Assembly: GCF_047654805.1 (NCBI RefSeq)
Contig: NZ_JASGIV010000001.1
Span: forward strand, 1,922,001 to 1,986,000
DNA: 64,000 nucleotides
Source: Pelomonas sp047654805
GTDB lineage: Bacteria > Pseudomonadota > Gammaproteobacteria > Burkholderiales > Burkholderiaceae_C
Reading direction: 5' to 3'
Positions 42,365-52,300 of the stretch are shown here, one piece after another. Both the position numbers and the translations under genes were made by a program. The stretch's first letter is position 1, and each line of letters begins with the position of its first letter. Below the pieces are notes generated by a model. That model made no database searches. It saw only the letters and a list, made by a program, of their open reading frames with translations, and was not told the origin of the DNA.

Positions 42365-43783
42365 TCATTTCTCCCTGGTCACCGTGAAGTCGGGCGCGTT
42401 GAACAGCTCCGTGTCGACGCGTGCTCCGTCGTCTGCCATGCTCGGCTTGAACCCGAGCTGCTTCATCAGCGGGTTTCCCCGCATCGCCTGAGGGTTGCTC
42501 TTGGCAATGGCGGCCATGCGCATAAGCACCACAAATGCGACTGCGTCCTCGACATTTTTGGTCGGGAGGTCAGCGGCGTTAACGGCAACGCCTACAGGCA
42601 GGTTTGCCTGGACATAACGCTTCATGGCCATGGGCGTGGCGTCACGATGAGCAATCATGGCCTTGCGCAGCATGTGCAAGGCGCGCTCGTGAACGGTCAT
42701 CTCGCGCTTGAGCATCGGCTTGCGCACGGGCTTGGGCGGTGGAGTTGTGGGCATCCGCAGCCGGTGCTCGGAGACGATAGGCATCGGGGAGAGCAGTCCG
42801 CCTTCAATAGGCATGTGCGCCAGGTCGGCCCGGTTCAGCGCGTTCAGCGTGTCCGCAACCACTTCTTCGATGCGGTCAGAGGCCTTCAGCCTGTAACCAA
42901 GGTAGGCAATCGCACGCTGCGTTGCCGCTTCCATGACCCGGTCCATCCTCTCTAGGAACCGCTCGACGTCCAACAACTTGCGGAATCGCTCAACGTCACG
43001 TTCAAGTTGCTCTGCTTCATCCCCGGCCTCAGAGCCTGGAAGCTCGCGGTAGCCTTGCAGGAGTTCCGACCGTGCTGGTTCCTCGTGTGCCACGCGACTG
43101 ACCAGCTCGATGATGTCGTAACGCAGTCGAAGCGGGTGGTTCTCCGTCCGGAGTTCCCGGAAGTCGCGAACGTACAGCTCAGAGATGTGCTCGCTGAAGA
43201 ACCTCTTGACGAAGACGGGAGTGGCCTGCTCCTGGGTCAGCTCCTTCATCAAGTCGCGAGCACGTAGGGTTGTCGCGCTCAGCGAGTTGATGAGACGGAC
43301 ACACAGTTGCGCAGCACTCACGAATCCCGCAGCTTGCGCGCGCGGGTTGTCTGCCACGGCGCGCAGCTGGCTGAAAACGAGCTGAATGTTGCCGCTGATG
43401 AGCTGGGGGCCTTCGACCGCGAACTGCTGCAGGGTCTCGAAGAACCGAGCAACCACCGGCCTCATGCTGATGAACCGTCGAGCGCCCACTCGGTCTTCCA
43501 CCAGCCAACCAGTCTCGACCAACCGGCTGAGCAACATGTTCGCTTGGATGTTCAGCGGCGTTGCGTTGGTTTCGCCCGTCTCACTGTCCCAGCCCTTGTC
43601 GAGCAGGAACCGCTCAATCTCCTTGGTGATTTGCTCGTGGAGGTATCCGTCTGCGTAAGTGGGGACGGCGTCAGGGCCGAAATACCGTTCCGCGAACCGC
43701 GCCAGCAAGTCCCAGGTCCGACGGCTGTTCTTGCCCGTAAGAGGGCCGAACAGGTTCGGAGGGATGCGGTCGAACAGGTTCAT
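42365..43783 (-). CDS. jetA: JetA, Wadjet kleisin-like subunit
   Basis: A 472-aa (from ATG 43783) first gene of the jet operon, equivalent to the MukF-like kleisin JetA. The opening NLFDRIPPNLFGPLTGKNSR resembles the JetA family of type II Wadjet (DUF5716-like) more than the DUF3375 JetA of type I, but I leave the subtype open. A TTG at 43798 would add five residues. No ribosome site precedes either start; the promoter predicted at 43799-43827 would give a leader of only about 10 nt. The family call rests mainly on gene order with jetBCD. Confidence 0.83.
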   Translation of the reverse strand: MNLFDRIPPNLFGPLTGKNSRRTWDLLARFAERYFGPDAVPTYADGYLHEQITKEIERFLLDKGWDSETGETNATPLNIQANMLLSRLVETGWLVEDRVGARRFISMRPVVARFFETLQQFAVEGPQLISGNIQLVFSQLRAVADNPRAQAAGFVSAAQLCVRLINSLSATTLRARDLMKELTQEQATPVFVKRFFSEHISELYVRDFRELRTENHPLRLRYDIIELVSRVAHEEPARSELLQGYRELPGSEAGDEAEQLERDVERFRKLLDVERFLERMDRVMEAATQRAIAYLGYRLKASDRIEEVVADTLNALNRADLAHMPIEGGLLSPMPIVSEHRLRMPTTPPPKPVRKPMLKREMTVHERALHMLRKAMIAHRDATPMAMKRYVQANLPVGVAVNAADLPTKNVEDAVAFVVLMRMAAIAKSNPQAMRGNPLMKQLGFKPSMADDGARVDTELFNAPDFTVTREK

Positions 43784-43798
43784 GGCGTGTTGTTGCAA

Positions 43799-43867
43799 GT
43801 TATATCAAAGGATAAGTTGCACCGCAAGATAAGTTAGCTTGCAGTGAAAGACGCCATCCACAATAAT
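43799..43867. promoter_or_regulatory. divergent jet/WYL promoters with inverted and direct repeats
   Basis: For jetA (minus strand): -35 TTGCGG (43822-43827), 17-bp spacer, -10 TATAAC (43799-43804). For the WYL gene (plus strand): -35 TTGCAG (43839-43844), 17-bp spacer, -10 AATAAT (43862-43867), with the ATG 4 bp further, so a leaderless message. An inverted repeat GCAAG-N9-CTTGC (43824-43842) overlaps both -35 boxes, and GATAAGTT occurs twice, 17 bp apart (43811, 43828). One WYL dimer could shut both promoters. Confidence 0.6.
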
Positions 43868-43871
43868 TGGG

Positions 43872-44696
43872 ATGATGGATACCGCAGCAGCCACTCGGAT
43901 AGAGGACTTGGAGACCGTCCTGGTCTGGGAAGGGGAGCTTGACAACGAGAGCATTCGCGAGCTGCTGGGCGTCAAGGCTGTCTGGGCCAGCCGGCTGCTC
44001 GGTGCGCTAACGAAGGCGATGGGCCGGCGGGCGAAGCGAGAAACGGCCTACGCCCCTCTGAAGTTTGTGTCGCGTGCGGCCCTTCCGGGCCGCCATCGCT
44101 CGCCGGATGAGTACCTACGCGTCCTTGCCGGCTCGAAAGACACGAGGCGCCGGCAAGTGGTTGAAGACGCTCGGATGGACTTGGCCGCAGCGTCTCCCGC
44201 AGTCTTCTCTGCCGTCTTCCAAGCCATTTCTGCCGGTACGGGGCTGAGTCTTGTCTACAGGTCGATGTCGACGCCTGAAGGTACGACTCGCTTGGTCTTT
44301 CCACACGCTCTGGTGAGGGCGCCCAGGCGCTGGCATATGCGGGCCTGGTGTTCAGAGAGGCAGGACTTCCGCGACTTCACGCTCGGTCGGGTAGCGAGCG
44401 TTCAAAACGTCGATGAGGCGGCTCCCCGCGGCCGCAAGGACGATGAGGAGTGGAACTCGCAGCTGGAGCTCGAGTTGGTTGCCCATCCTGCGCTGAGTCC
44501 AGCGCAACAGGACATGATTGCGGGGGAGTATTTCAGCGGCGCGAAGTCGCTTCGCCTCAAGGTCCGGCAATCCTTGGCCGCCTACATCATCCAGGACCTC
44601 CGCTTGTCTACAGATGAGCGGAAGCAGCTTCCGCCGGAGTACCAACTCCTGGTGAACAACACTGCAGGTTTGCCGCCGCTCTTCACGGGACCCTAG
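43872..44696 (+). CDS. WYL-domain regulator of the Wadjet operon (CapW/BrxR-like)
   Basis: A 274-aa protein with an N-terminal winged helix (about 10-65, ESIRELLGVKAVWASRLLGA), a WYL domain (about 125-195, LSLVYRSMS, then FPHALVRAPRRWHMRAWC and FRDFTLGRV) and a C-terminal dimerisation-like domain. This layout matches BrxR/CapW repressors that sit divergently beside BREX, CBASS and other defence operons. It is divergent from jetA with the operator-like repeats between. Ligand unknown. The link to Wadjet is by position. Confidence 0.85.
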   Translation: MMDTAAATRIEDLETVLVWEGELDNESIRELLGVKAVWASRLLGALTKAMGRRAKRETAYAPLKFVSRAALPGRHRSPDEYLRVLAGSKDTRRRQVVEDARMDLAAASPAVFSAVFQAISAGTGLSLVYRSMSTPEGTTRLVFPHALVRAPRRWHMRAWCSERQDFRDFTLGRVASVQNVDEAAPRGRKDDEEWNSQLELELVAHPALSPAQQDMIAGEYFSGAKSLRLKVRQSLAAYIIQDLRLSTDERKQLPPEYQLLVNNTAGLPPLFTGP

Positions 44697-44730
44697 CCTG
44701 CCTGTCCTTGGCTGCCGTGCATGGCAGGCC

Positions 44731-44759
44731 TTACAGTGTGTTGCATAACGCAATACACC
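44731..44759 (+). promoter_or_regulatory. putative promoter of the RHH-zor operon
   Basis: TTACAG (44731-44736), a 17-bp spacer and a weak -10 TACACC (44754-44759) precede the RHH gene. The spacer holds the inverted repeat TTGC-ATAAC-GCAA (44741-44753), placed where a ribbon-helix-helix repressor could act. Confidence 0.35.
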
Positions 44760-44764
44760 GACGC

Positions 44765-44971
44765 ATGGGCGCCGAGAAAGCCGCCGGAATGTCGTTCAGG
44801 GTTAGCCCTAGGACCAAGTTGCTTTTGGCGGAGGTTTCTGCTCATGAACGACGTAGCCTCACGAACATGCTCGAGGTCCTGGTCGAAGAATTCTGCTCAC
44901 GCAACGGCATCGCCGAGACAGCCACCAGTCCTGCAACGAAGCGGGCGAGGCAGGGAGGAAACACACAGTGA
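44765..44971 (+). CDS. ribbon-helix-helix-like small protein upstream of Zorya
   Basis: A 68-aa protein (from ATG 44765; an inner ATG at 44789 gives 60 aa, and an open frame reaches back to 44708). The core MSFRVSPRTKLLLAEVSAHE then SLTNMLEVLVEEFC reads as a beta strand followed by two helices, the Arc/CopG ribbon-helix-helix fold. Its stop overlaps the zorA GTG start (GTGA), so it is part of the Zorya operon and may be its autoregulator. Known Zorya operons do not require such a gene. Confidence 0.6.
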   Translation: MGAEKAAGMSFRVSPRTKLLLAEVSAHERRSLTNMLEVLVEEFCSRNGIAETATSPATKRARQGGNTQ

Positions 44972-46977
44972 ATGCAGTCGCAAAATTACTGGGGGCGGTT
45001 CATCCGTCGCTTGAGAACCTCCATGGTTTGCCGCTTTTCGTCTTTTTGCTGGTTGCGGTACTGACCCTCATCTTCCTGGCTGGGTACGCGGTCAAAGGAA
45101 CGCAGGTCTGGCTCCAGTTGAGGACCTCGCTCAATGCAGTGAGGGCGCTCCGTAAGGTAGGCGCGGCGCCAAACCCGAAGGAAGTTGGCGCGGTCTTCCG
45201 ATGGGAGCCGCTCAAGCATCTATGGGAAGAGTACGCCGACACGCTTCACGAGCTTCGCAAAGCTGGGTCCGGGGACGCGGTACTCACGGAGTTTCGAGCC
45301 ACCGTGCCGGCGGAATCGATGTTTACCAGGGAAGTCCTGGTGGACGGGCGGCTGTTCGACGAGTTCACGCGGCATCTGCCCGGGGTTCTGACTGGTCTGG
45401 GCATCATCGGCACCTTCGCTGGCCTGCTGGACGGATTGGAGAAATTCAAGGTCGACCCGGAGAAGATTCAGAACACGGTCAACGGGCTCGGCCCCCTGCT
45501 GGTGGGGGTTCAGCACGCATTCCTGGCTTCGGGCGCAGCCATCGCATGTGCCATGCTGGTGGTCTTCATCAGTCGGCTCACGCTTGCCTACCTATACCGC
45601 CTGGTCGAGCACCTGACGCATGCGGTGGATAGCCTGTACACCACCGGGGCCGGCGAGGAATACCTGGCACGGCTGGTCAAGTCGTCTGAGCAGAGCGCCG
45701 CGAGTACTGCGCAGCTCAAGGACGCTCTCGTGGAGGACCTCCACAAGATGATGACCAATCTGGTTGACCGCCAGATTGCGGCTCAGGAGGCGTCGTCGCT
45801 TGCGCTTGGCAAGCACATCGGCGAGTCCATCTCCTCCGCCATCGCTGAGCCCATGAAGCGGGTAGGGGAGGCCATGGAAGTCACCGCGCGTGGCAACGGC
45901 GAGCAGGTGAACTCGATGCTCGAGACACTGCTGACCGGATTCATGGCGAAGCTGGAAGACACTTTCGGCGGGCAGATGCGTGGCATTAACGAGCAGATGC
46001 AGCGGTCCATGGATTCGATGGCCGCCGTTCAGGCCTCTCTGCAAGGCCTGCTGGTCGACATCAAGCGCACCAACGAACAGGCCGCGACCCAGATGAGCGG
46101 AACGCTGGAAGACGCCATGAAGAAGGCTGCGGACAACCAGCAGTTGCTCACCGACCAGATGCGCGAGTTCGTCCAGGACTTCCGCCGCCTGGTCACCGAG
46201 GAGCAGAACAAGTCCAAGCACGCCATGGACGAGGCGGTAATGAAGGTCCTTGGTGAGGTCGCCATGGCCATGGAGGGACTGGAGAACGTACGCAAGGCCT
46301 CTGCGGCCGAGGAGTCAGGACGAAACGATAGGCTGGCCACGCAGACCAACCAACTCGTCGGCGGTCTGTCGACTCAAGTGGAATCGTTGCTGAGCGCCGT
46401 TTCCGACCAGGTCGCCAAGACTCAGCGCAACATCGAAGCGCTGGGAGATGTTTCGTTGCGGGCCATCGACGGCATGAATCAAGGCGCCTTGACGATGGGC
46501 TCCGCCGCTCAGCGATTTGAGACAGCAGGTAGTGCTGTGACGGGTGCCTTCGACCGGTCGACCAAGGTGGCCGACACACTTTCTTCGACTGCAGCTTCTT
46601 TGCAAGCGGCTTCCACGGCCGTACAGCGCGGGTTCGAGCAGTACGACTCGACGCGCAAGACGGTTGACACGCAGGTTGCAGCGCTCATGGGGCTTATTGA
46701 ATCCGTCAAGAAGGAGGCGGGGGTCTCGCAAGAGCTGGTCAACAGCATCAAATCCAGCGCTGAGTCGATGCGCCAGTCGGAGGCAGAGGCGCGGTCTCAC
46801 CTCGACCAAGTCAACGCGGCCCTGGTGAAGGCGTTCACAGACTTCGGCAACTCTCTGGTCAGCCAGGTCAAGTCGACCATTGCAGAGACGGACCGCCATC
46901 TTGCCCAAGGCACAGGTCATCTCAACGGGGTGGTCCAGGAACTTGCCAACGCGGTTCAACGCATGAAGAGGGCCTGA
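44968..46977 (+). CDS. zorA: ZorA, MotA/ExbB-like membrane protein
   Basis: A 669-aa protein with three hydrophobic segments: about 21-42 (FVFLLVAVLTLIFLAGYAV), 133-152 (LTGLGIIGTFAGLLDGL) and 180-208 (HAFLASGAAIACAMLVVFIS). A very long Gln/Ala/Ser-rich helical tail of about 440 residues follows. This is the MotA/TolQ/ExbB-type ZorA: a proton-driven stator whose tail reaches into the cytoplasm and signals invasion. It starts with GTG overlapping the RHH gene and ends 1 nt before zorB. Confidence 0.87.
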   Translation: MNAVAKLLGAVHPSLENLHGLPLFVFLLVAVLTLIFLAGYAVKGTQVWLQLRTSLNAVRALRKVGAAPNPKEVGAVFRWEPLKHLWEEYADTLHELRKAGSGDAVLTEFRATVPAESMFTREVLVDGRLFDEFTRHLPGVLTGLGIIGTFAGLLDGLEKFKVDPEKIQNTVNGLGPLLVGVQHAFLASGAAIACAMLVVFISRLTLAYLYRLVEHLTHAVDSLYTTGAGEEYLARLVKSSEQSAASTAQLKDALVEDLHKMMTNLVDRQIAAQEASSLALGKHIGESISSAIAEPMKRVGEAMEVTARGNGEQVNSMLETLLTGFMAKLEDTFGGQMRGINEQMQRSMDSMAAVQASLQGLLVDIKRTNEQAATQMSGTLEDAMKKAADNQQLLTDQMREFVQDFRRLVTEEQNKSKHAMDEAVMKVLGEVAMAMEGLENVRKASAAEESGRNDRLATQTNQLVGGLSTQVESLLSAVSDQVAKTQRNIEALGDVSLRAIDGMNQGALTMGSAAQRFETAGSAVTGAFDRSTKVADTLSSTAASLQAASTAVQRGFEQYDSTRKTVDTQVAALMGLIESVKKEAGVSQELVNSIKSSAESMRQSEAEARSHLDQVNAALVKAFTDFGNSLVSQVKSTIAETDRHLAQGTGHLNGVVQELANAVQRMKRA

Positions 46978-46978
46978 C

Positions 46979-47683
46979 GTGCTCTCACGACTTGTTCTCA
47001 AGCGCGGTGCCAAGCACGAGGGTGAGAGTCCGTTTTGGATATCGTTCTCGGACCTGATGTCCGCGCTGATGGTGCTGTTCCTCGTCGTGATGGCAGTGAC
47101 GCTGGTTTCGGTGACACAGAGCATCGACGCGGCCACTCGAGCGACTATCGAGCGCAGCGCTGCAATCAACCGCGTCATGACCATGATTGCGCAGGACCCG
47201 AAAAGTGCTGGGGTCGGTGTGGACGGGCAGAACTTTCGAATCGACCTCGGCAAGGAGGTCCGGTTTGAGAGCGGAAGTTTCACCATCAGCACGACAGCCG
47301 GGCAGTTCCTTCGTAGCTACATCCCGGTGCTTCTTCGCGCCAAGGACTCCAAGGAGGGCAAGGAGTGGATGCGCAGCGTCGTCGTGGAGGGCTTTACCGA
47401 CGAGGACGGAACCTACCTTTACAACTTGCAGTTGAGCCTTGACCGCAGTCGAAGCGTCGTCTGCTCCCTTTTCCAAAGCAACGGGGCCGGTGACGCGTTG
47501 ACGCCCGAGCAACTACGGAAGGTTCAAGAACTCTTCCTGGTTGGTGGCTACTCGTTCAACTCCATCAAGAAGGACAAGGCCGAAAGCCGTCGCGTCGAGT
47601 TCAAGATTGACTTCAGAGGTTTGGATGAGAAGGCGCCGGAGGAAAGCGATGTCCTCAAGGGCAAGGAGTTCGGCCGGTGCTAG
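46979..47683 (+). CDS. zorB: ZorB, MotB/OmpA-like protein
   Basis: A 234-aa protein. Residues about 18-45 (WISFSDLMSALMVLFLVVMA) hold the single membrane helix with the Asp expected of MotB-type proton pathways (D22 region). Residues about 120-230 form an OmpA-like peptidoglycan-binding domain with VEGFTDEDGTYLYNLQLS and DRSRSVVCSLF. ZorB anchors the ZorA5B2-type stator to the cell wall. GTG start; it overlaps zorC by 7 nt. Confidence 0.87.
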   Translation: MLSRLVLKRGAKHEGESPFWISFSDLMSALMVLFLVVMAVTLVSVTQSIDAATRATIERSAAINRVMTMIAQDPKSAGVGVDGQNFRIDLGKEVRFESGSFTISTTAGQFLRSYIPVLLRAKDSKEGKEWMRSVVVEGFTDEDGTYLYNLQLSLDRSRSVVCSLFQSNGAGDALTPEQLRKVQELFLVGGYSFNSIKKDKAESRRVEFKIDFRGLDEKAPEESDVLKGKEFGRC

Positions 47684-49395
47684 CCTCATCCGCGCTTCAG
47701 CAACTGGCGAGGGACCTTCAGGCCTCCCTTGCCTCGATGGGTCTGCATGCGGGCGAGTTCGGGCGACCGGAACTCGTTGAGAAGCCGACTCGCGAAGCCG
47801 AACAGCTGTTCCAGGGGTTTGCGAAGGCTAAGCCGAGCAAGGAGGACGCATACGCGGCCGCTCGCGCCTTCGTTCGAGGGCAGGCTCTCGACGCATGGCA
47901 GCGCGACCTCGTCGCCTCAGCGGTCTCAGAACCTATCCGCGAACAGTCTGGGCTGTTGGCGCTCGCGTCCAAGAACTTCCCATCCCTTCTGGCGTCCTAT
48001 GAAGACGAGGCGCAGCAGGGCGACCTGTGGCGGCTGACGTGGCATGGACTGCTGTACTCCTACTTCAACTTCGACCCGGAGACTGGGAAGGATGCTGCGT
48101 CGCGGTCGGGATGGGAGGCGCTGCGTTCCTTCCTCGAACGTACATGGCATCTGGTAGATGCGCAGGCGGGGACGGAGCTTGTGCCTGAGTGGGTGGGAGT
48201 CCTGCGGCAAGACGCAGAGGTTCTGACGACGAAGCCTGTCGAGAAGTATGCGAGGGACTATCTCCGCGGAGACGCGGAACCCACTGACCGTCTCGCAACG
48301 GACCTTGGCATTCCGCCTTCGAGTTGGTTCTGGCATGCCCTGGTTCTTGCGGCCGTTCGGCGGGCAACGGCCGAGGTCGATGCGGAGTTTCGAAGGCTGG
48401 TCCCTCAGCTCATCAAACTCATCCAAAGCAAGCCTGGCTTCCGCGACGAGGCGCTTGAGGTCATCCTCATCCGATATCACGCATGCAAAGGAGCCCCTCC
48501 GGACGAACGGTTGCGTGACTTCGTGTGTCAGCCGACCGTTTGGAAGAACCCCAAGCTCAAGGCCGCCGGCATTGCGACCGCTTGGAACAGGGTGCCAGAC
48601 CCTGTGTGGCGGATGGTGCTGGGCTGGGTCAACGAGCGAAACCTCAAGGACTTCTTCGACATCCTCGCGGCACGGAACAAAGCGGACGAGGGGCGCCTGG
48701 CTTTCTGGTCCAAATACCTCAAGCAGATTACCTGGACACGCTTGGTCTTTGGCGCCGACACGATGGCTCTGAAGCGAACCAACACCGCTGTCCGCGAGCT
48801 TATTGCGAGCGAGGAGGGGGCCTACGCCCAGTTCACCGGAAAGCCCGAGGTCGACGCATTCATGATGCAACTAGGCTCGTACCTCATCATCGAATTTAGC
48901 AAGAAGCCCAACGCTTGCTACGTCTATCAGGCGGACCAGCTCCCCTTCGAACCGTACGACCGCCACTATGACGGCGGAACATCTGACTTGGCCGCCGGCT
49001 TCCGTGTTGGTTGCGCGCTGAGAATCGTCCACCGTGAAGGCTGGGGATGGCGCGCGGAGCAGGACCTTCGCCAGCTCGGAATCCTTCCTGATGAACCTGC
49101 GCCTCGACGCGTTCCCGCCGCAGGAGCAACGGGCGCGGCCACTGGAGGTCGGCCTGCCGAGCGTGCCAACTCGGCCGCGCAAGCTGCGGCTCTCGCAGGG
49201 CCGGACATGGCAGCTCTCAACACGCTCCTCAGTCGTTTTCGCGGTGCCACCATCGACGACCGGCGGAAAAACGCGAGTGGCGGGCGCCTGTGGGTCGAAG
49301 ACCCGCTTCAACGCGTGCAGCTCGGCTCTGAACTGAAGGCGCTTGGATTCACGTGGGCCAACAGCCGCCAGGCTTGGTACTTTCCGGAGGCCTGA
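47677..49395 (+). CDS. zorC: ZorC, EH-signature protein
   Basis: A 572-aa protein in the zorC position; type I Zorya ZorC carries an EH-signature domain and binds DNA. The visible EH-like region is the alpha-helical middle (FDILAARNKADEGRLAFWSK, then LKQITWTRLVFG). The end contains a small domain WVEDPLQRVQLGSELKALGF. The presence of ZorC and ZorD, and not ZorE, makes this type I. It starts with GTG inside zorB and its stop overlaps the zorD start (TGATGG). Confidence 0.82.
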   Translation: MLASSALQQLARDLQASLASMGLHAGEFGRPELVEKPTREAEQLFQGFAKAKPSKEDAYAAARAFVRGQALDAWQRDLVASAVSEPIREQSGLLALASKNFPSLLASYEDEAQQGDLWRLTWHGLLYSYFNFDPETGKDAASRSGWEALRSFLERTWHLVDAQAGTELVPEWVGVLRQDAEVLTTKPVEKYARDYLRGDAEPTDRLATDLGIPPSSWFWHALVLAAVRRATAEVDAEFRRLVPQLIKLIQSKPGFRDEALEVILIRYHACKGAPPDERLRDFVCQPTVWKNPKLKAAGIATAWNRVPDPVWRMVLGWVNERNLKDFFDILAARNKADEGRLAFWSKYLKQITWTRLVFGADTMALKRTNTAVRELIASEEGAYAQFTGKPEVDAFMMQLGSYLIIEFSKKPNACYVYQADQLPFEPYDRHYDGGTSDLAAGFRVGCALRIVHREGWGWRAEQDLRQLGILPDEPAPRRVPAAGATGAATGGRPAERANSAAQAAALAGPDMAALNTLLSRFRGATIDDRRKNASGGRLWVEDPLQRVQLGSELKALGFTWANSRQAWYFPEA

Positions 49396-52300
49396 TGGGC
49401 TTGTTTGACTTCCTCAAGCGTTCGACGACAGCCAAGGTCTCCGAGCCCGCTCTTAAGACAACCTGGACTGGTGAGGGTGTTTGCATAGAGTTTGCGAAGA
49501 ATCTCGCCGAGCCGACGGCTGAAGGGCTACTTGAAGCCATTCACGACGCCGGCGCGGAAGACACCGTGCTCGGGGCGTACTTGGCCCAGTTGGCTACCGA
49601 GGGGCGGTGCAGGTTGGATGCGAGTAGCGCAACCATTCCTTGGGCGGACGTCTACGCATTGCAGGCATCCGCAGAGCATGTGGGCGCCTTGAACCTTCTT
49701 GGATTGCCGCCGCAAGGGCCGCTGAGGCCAGTACTTGATGGCTCGGGAACATTGTCATCAGACGACTTCGACCTGGAGATTTCGGGCTGGACGGATGGCA
49801 GCCAGCAGATACGGGTCGAGCGCCTGGACGGGGCTGTCGCAACGGTCGGCGGAAGAGTACAAATGCTTTCGCCGTGGGCTTGGGCCACGGTAGCTGAGGT
49901 TGCCGCTCTTCGCACTCGTCCTCAAGGCGAACGCAACCAGCAGGCCCAGGAACTGGCTTGGGGGCGGATTCGAAGCGTTGCAGACCGGGCTGGGGCGCTC
50001 TATGCGAACCCCTACCTTGAGACCACGTTGGTTCTCACGCCAGACAGCCTGAGGCTGCCGCTGTCAAAGGAAGAGACGCCTTTTGGGCGGGTGTTGACCG
50101 TGTCGCCTACGTTCGAGGGCGCGCCTGACGGCTGGCTCACGGCCTTCGATGGCTTCAATTCCGTTCAACCACACTACGACCTTACCCGCGGTGCCGGCCG
50201 CGTGCGTGTTGTCATCTCGGAGCCCGTTCGCAAGGTCTTGGCGGTCATCAAGCGCGAGATGCCGAACCGGAAGGTCTCTGGAAGCAAGGCGGAGAAGTTC
50301 ATCCACAACCCCTTCGCTTTCCTTGGAGAGAGCGCTCACCAAGTGCTGAACGAAAAGGAGTTCCAGCAGGACCGTGCGAAGGCTGGTCCAGTTGCTGCGG
50401 TATTCAGTCTCGTCGCTCGAACCGAGCATGGCAGGGTCAACACGGTCGACCTCCTGGTGACAGAGCATTTCGGCGATGGAGCTGCTCGGACGAACAGCGG
50501 AACGCTCAAGAGCCCTGAGATGCTCGATGAGTTCCTGCATGCGCTGAAGTCCGCGCTGGAGCAAGAGCGGGAACAGTTTCCTTGGGAGGAGTACGACCTG
50601 ACCCTCGATGCGGAGTCAACAGCTCAGCTGGAGCGAGGCATGCAGTTGGCCCACCTCTGGCGTACACAGCCCGCTGAACGCATCAACTTCGACGACGTCT
50701 ATCAGCTGGACGGATACAGCGGTCGCATCGAGGGCATCGGCGTGGCCAAGCCCATCTATGTCCCTGTGTTCCAGCGAGACAAGAAGGAGGGGGACGAGGA
50801 AAACGGTTGGCTTCCCTCTGACCTTACTCCCATGGTGAAGGTGACGCTGCAGGGGCACGACGGGCAGGTGCTCATCCCTCTCACGAAGGAATGGGTGAAG
50901 GAGTTCAGCCAGCAGGTTGAGGAGGCTGAAAAGGCCGGCACGGCGGAGGTGAAGAACGACAGCTTGCCAACCGCCATTGCAACGCCTCAGGCTCGGACCC
51001 TGGCAGATGGCTTTGAAGCCATGCTCGGCGGCCAAGAAAAGTTGAAAACGGAGGACGAGTCCAAGCCGAAGCAGAAGAAAGGGCCAAGGGAGACGCTGCT
51101 GGTGAAGACGAACTTCCACGGCGTGGACTACCTTGAGGAGCGTCGAGCGTCGCTGGCCTTGCCGGAGGGGTGGGTGGCACAGTTGCCTCGAAGCCTGCGT
51201 CCGGCCATCGAGCTGAAGAAACATCAGCTGTACGGCGTGGCCTGGTTCCAGCACCTTGTGTCCAAGGCACCCTCGGAATGTCGAGGCGCGCTGCTGGCTG
51301 ACGATATGGGATTGGGGAAGACTTTGCAGCTCCTGTCCGTTTTGGGCTGGTACTACGAGAGCAACCCCAATGCGGCGCCCTCCATCATCTTTGCTCCAAA
51401 GAGCCTGCTGGAAAACTGGGCGAACGAGGCTTGCAAGTTCTTCGACGATTCCTTTCCTGAGGTACTGGTGCTCTATGGCGACGAGCTGAAAGACCGCAAA
51501 CAGCCGCTGGGGCTCATCGACAGTCAGTTGCAGGACAAGGGAATCGTCGAACTGTTGAAGCCGAACTGGTCCGGAAGCGCCAAGGTCATCGTCACAACCT
51601 ACGAGGTACTGACGTCCTACGAGTTCTCGTTGGCCAAACAGCCGTTCGCCTTCTTGATTGGCGATGAGGCCCAACGCATCAAGACACCCGGCACGCTGGT
51701 GACTCTGGCCGCCAAGAAGCTGAAGGCGGACTTCCGCATCGCATGCACGGGCACCCCGGTAGAAAACTCCTTGGCCGACCTTTGGTGCTTGTTTGACCTT
51801 GTCCAACCGGGCTTGCTTGGCGCGCTAGAAGAATTCGGCAAGACGTACCGCCGCCCCATTGAGTGCGAGACCGACGAGCAGGTGGCGGCGATGAAGCGGC
51901 TTCAGGCAGCGATTGCGCCGCAGACGCTACGGCGAACCAAGGCTGACATCGCCGCCGACTTGCCAAAGAAGTTCTTCGCCATGAAGAAGGCGGAGTCTGC
52001 GGCGCTGGAGTTCAAGCCGGCGCTGGAGGAAGAGGAACTGCTCGAAATAGCAATCACCGAGCACCAGAGCATTCTCTACAAGGGTGGACTGAAGAAGCTT
52101 CAGGACGCAGCCAATGAGTCGAACGGCCGCAAGCGCGCCCAGCTCTCGTTCGGGGCGCTGCATCTCATGAAGGCAGTCTGTGCCGAGCCGTATTGCTTGC
52201 CGGGAACGAAGTTCATCTTGGACAAGGCGGGCCGCGAGCAGCACCTCGGGAACTCGCCCAAGCTGAGCTGGCTGTTGACACAGTTGGCCGAAATTCAGCG

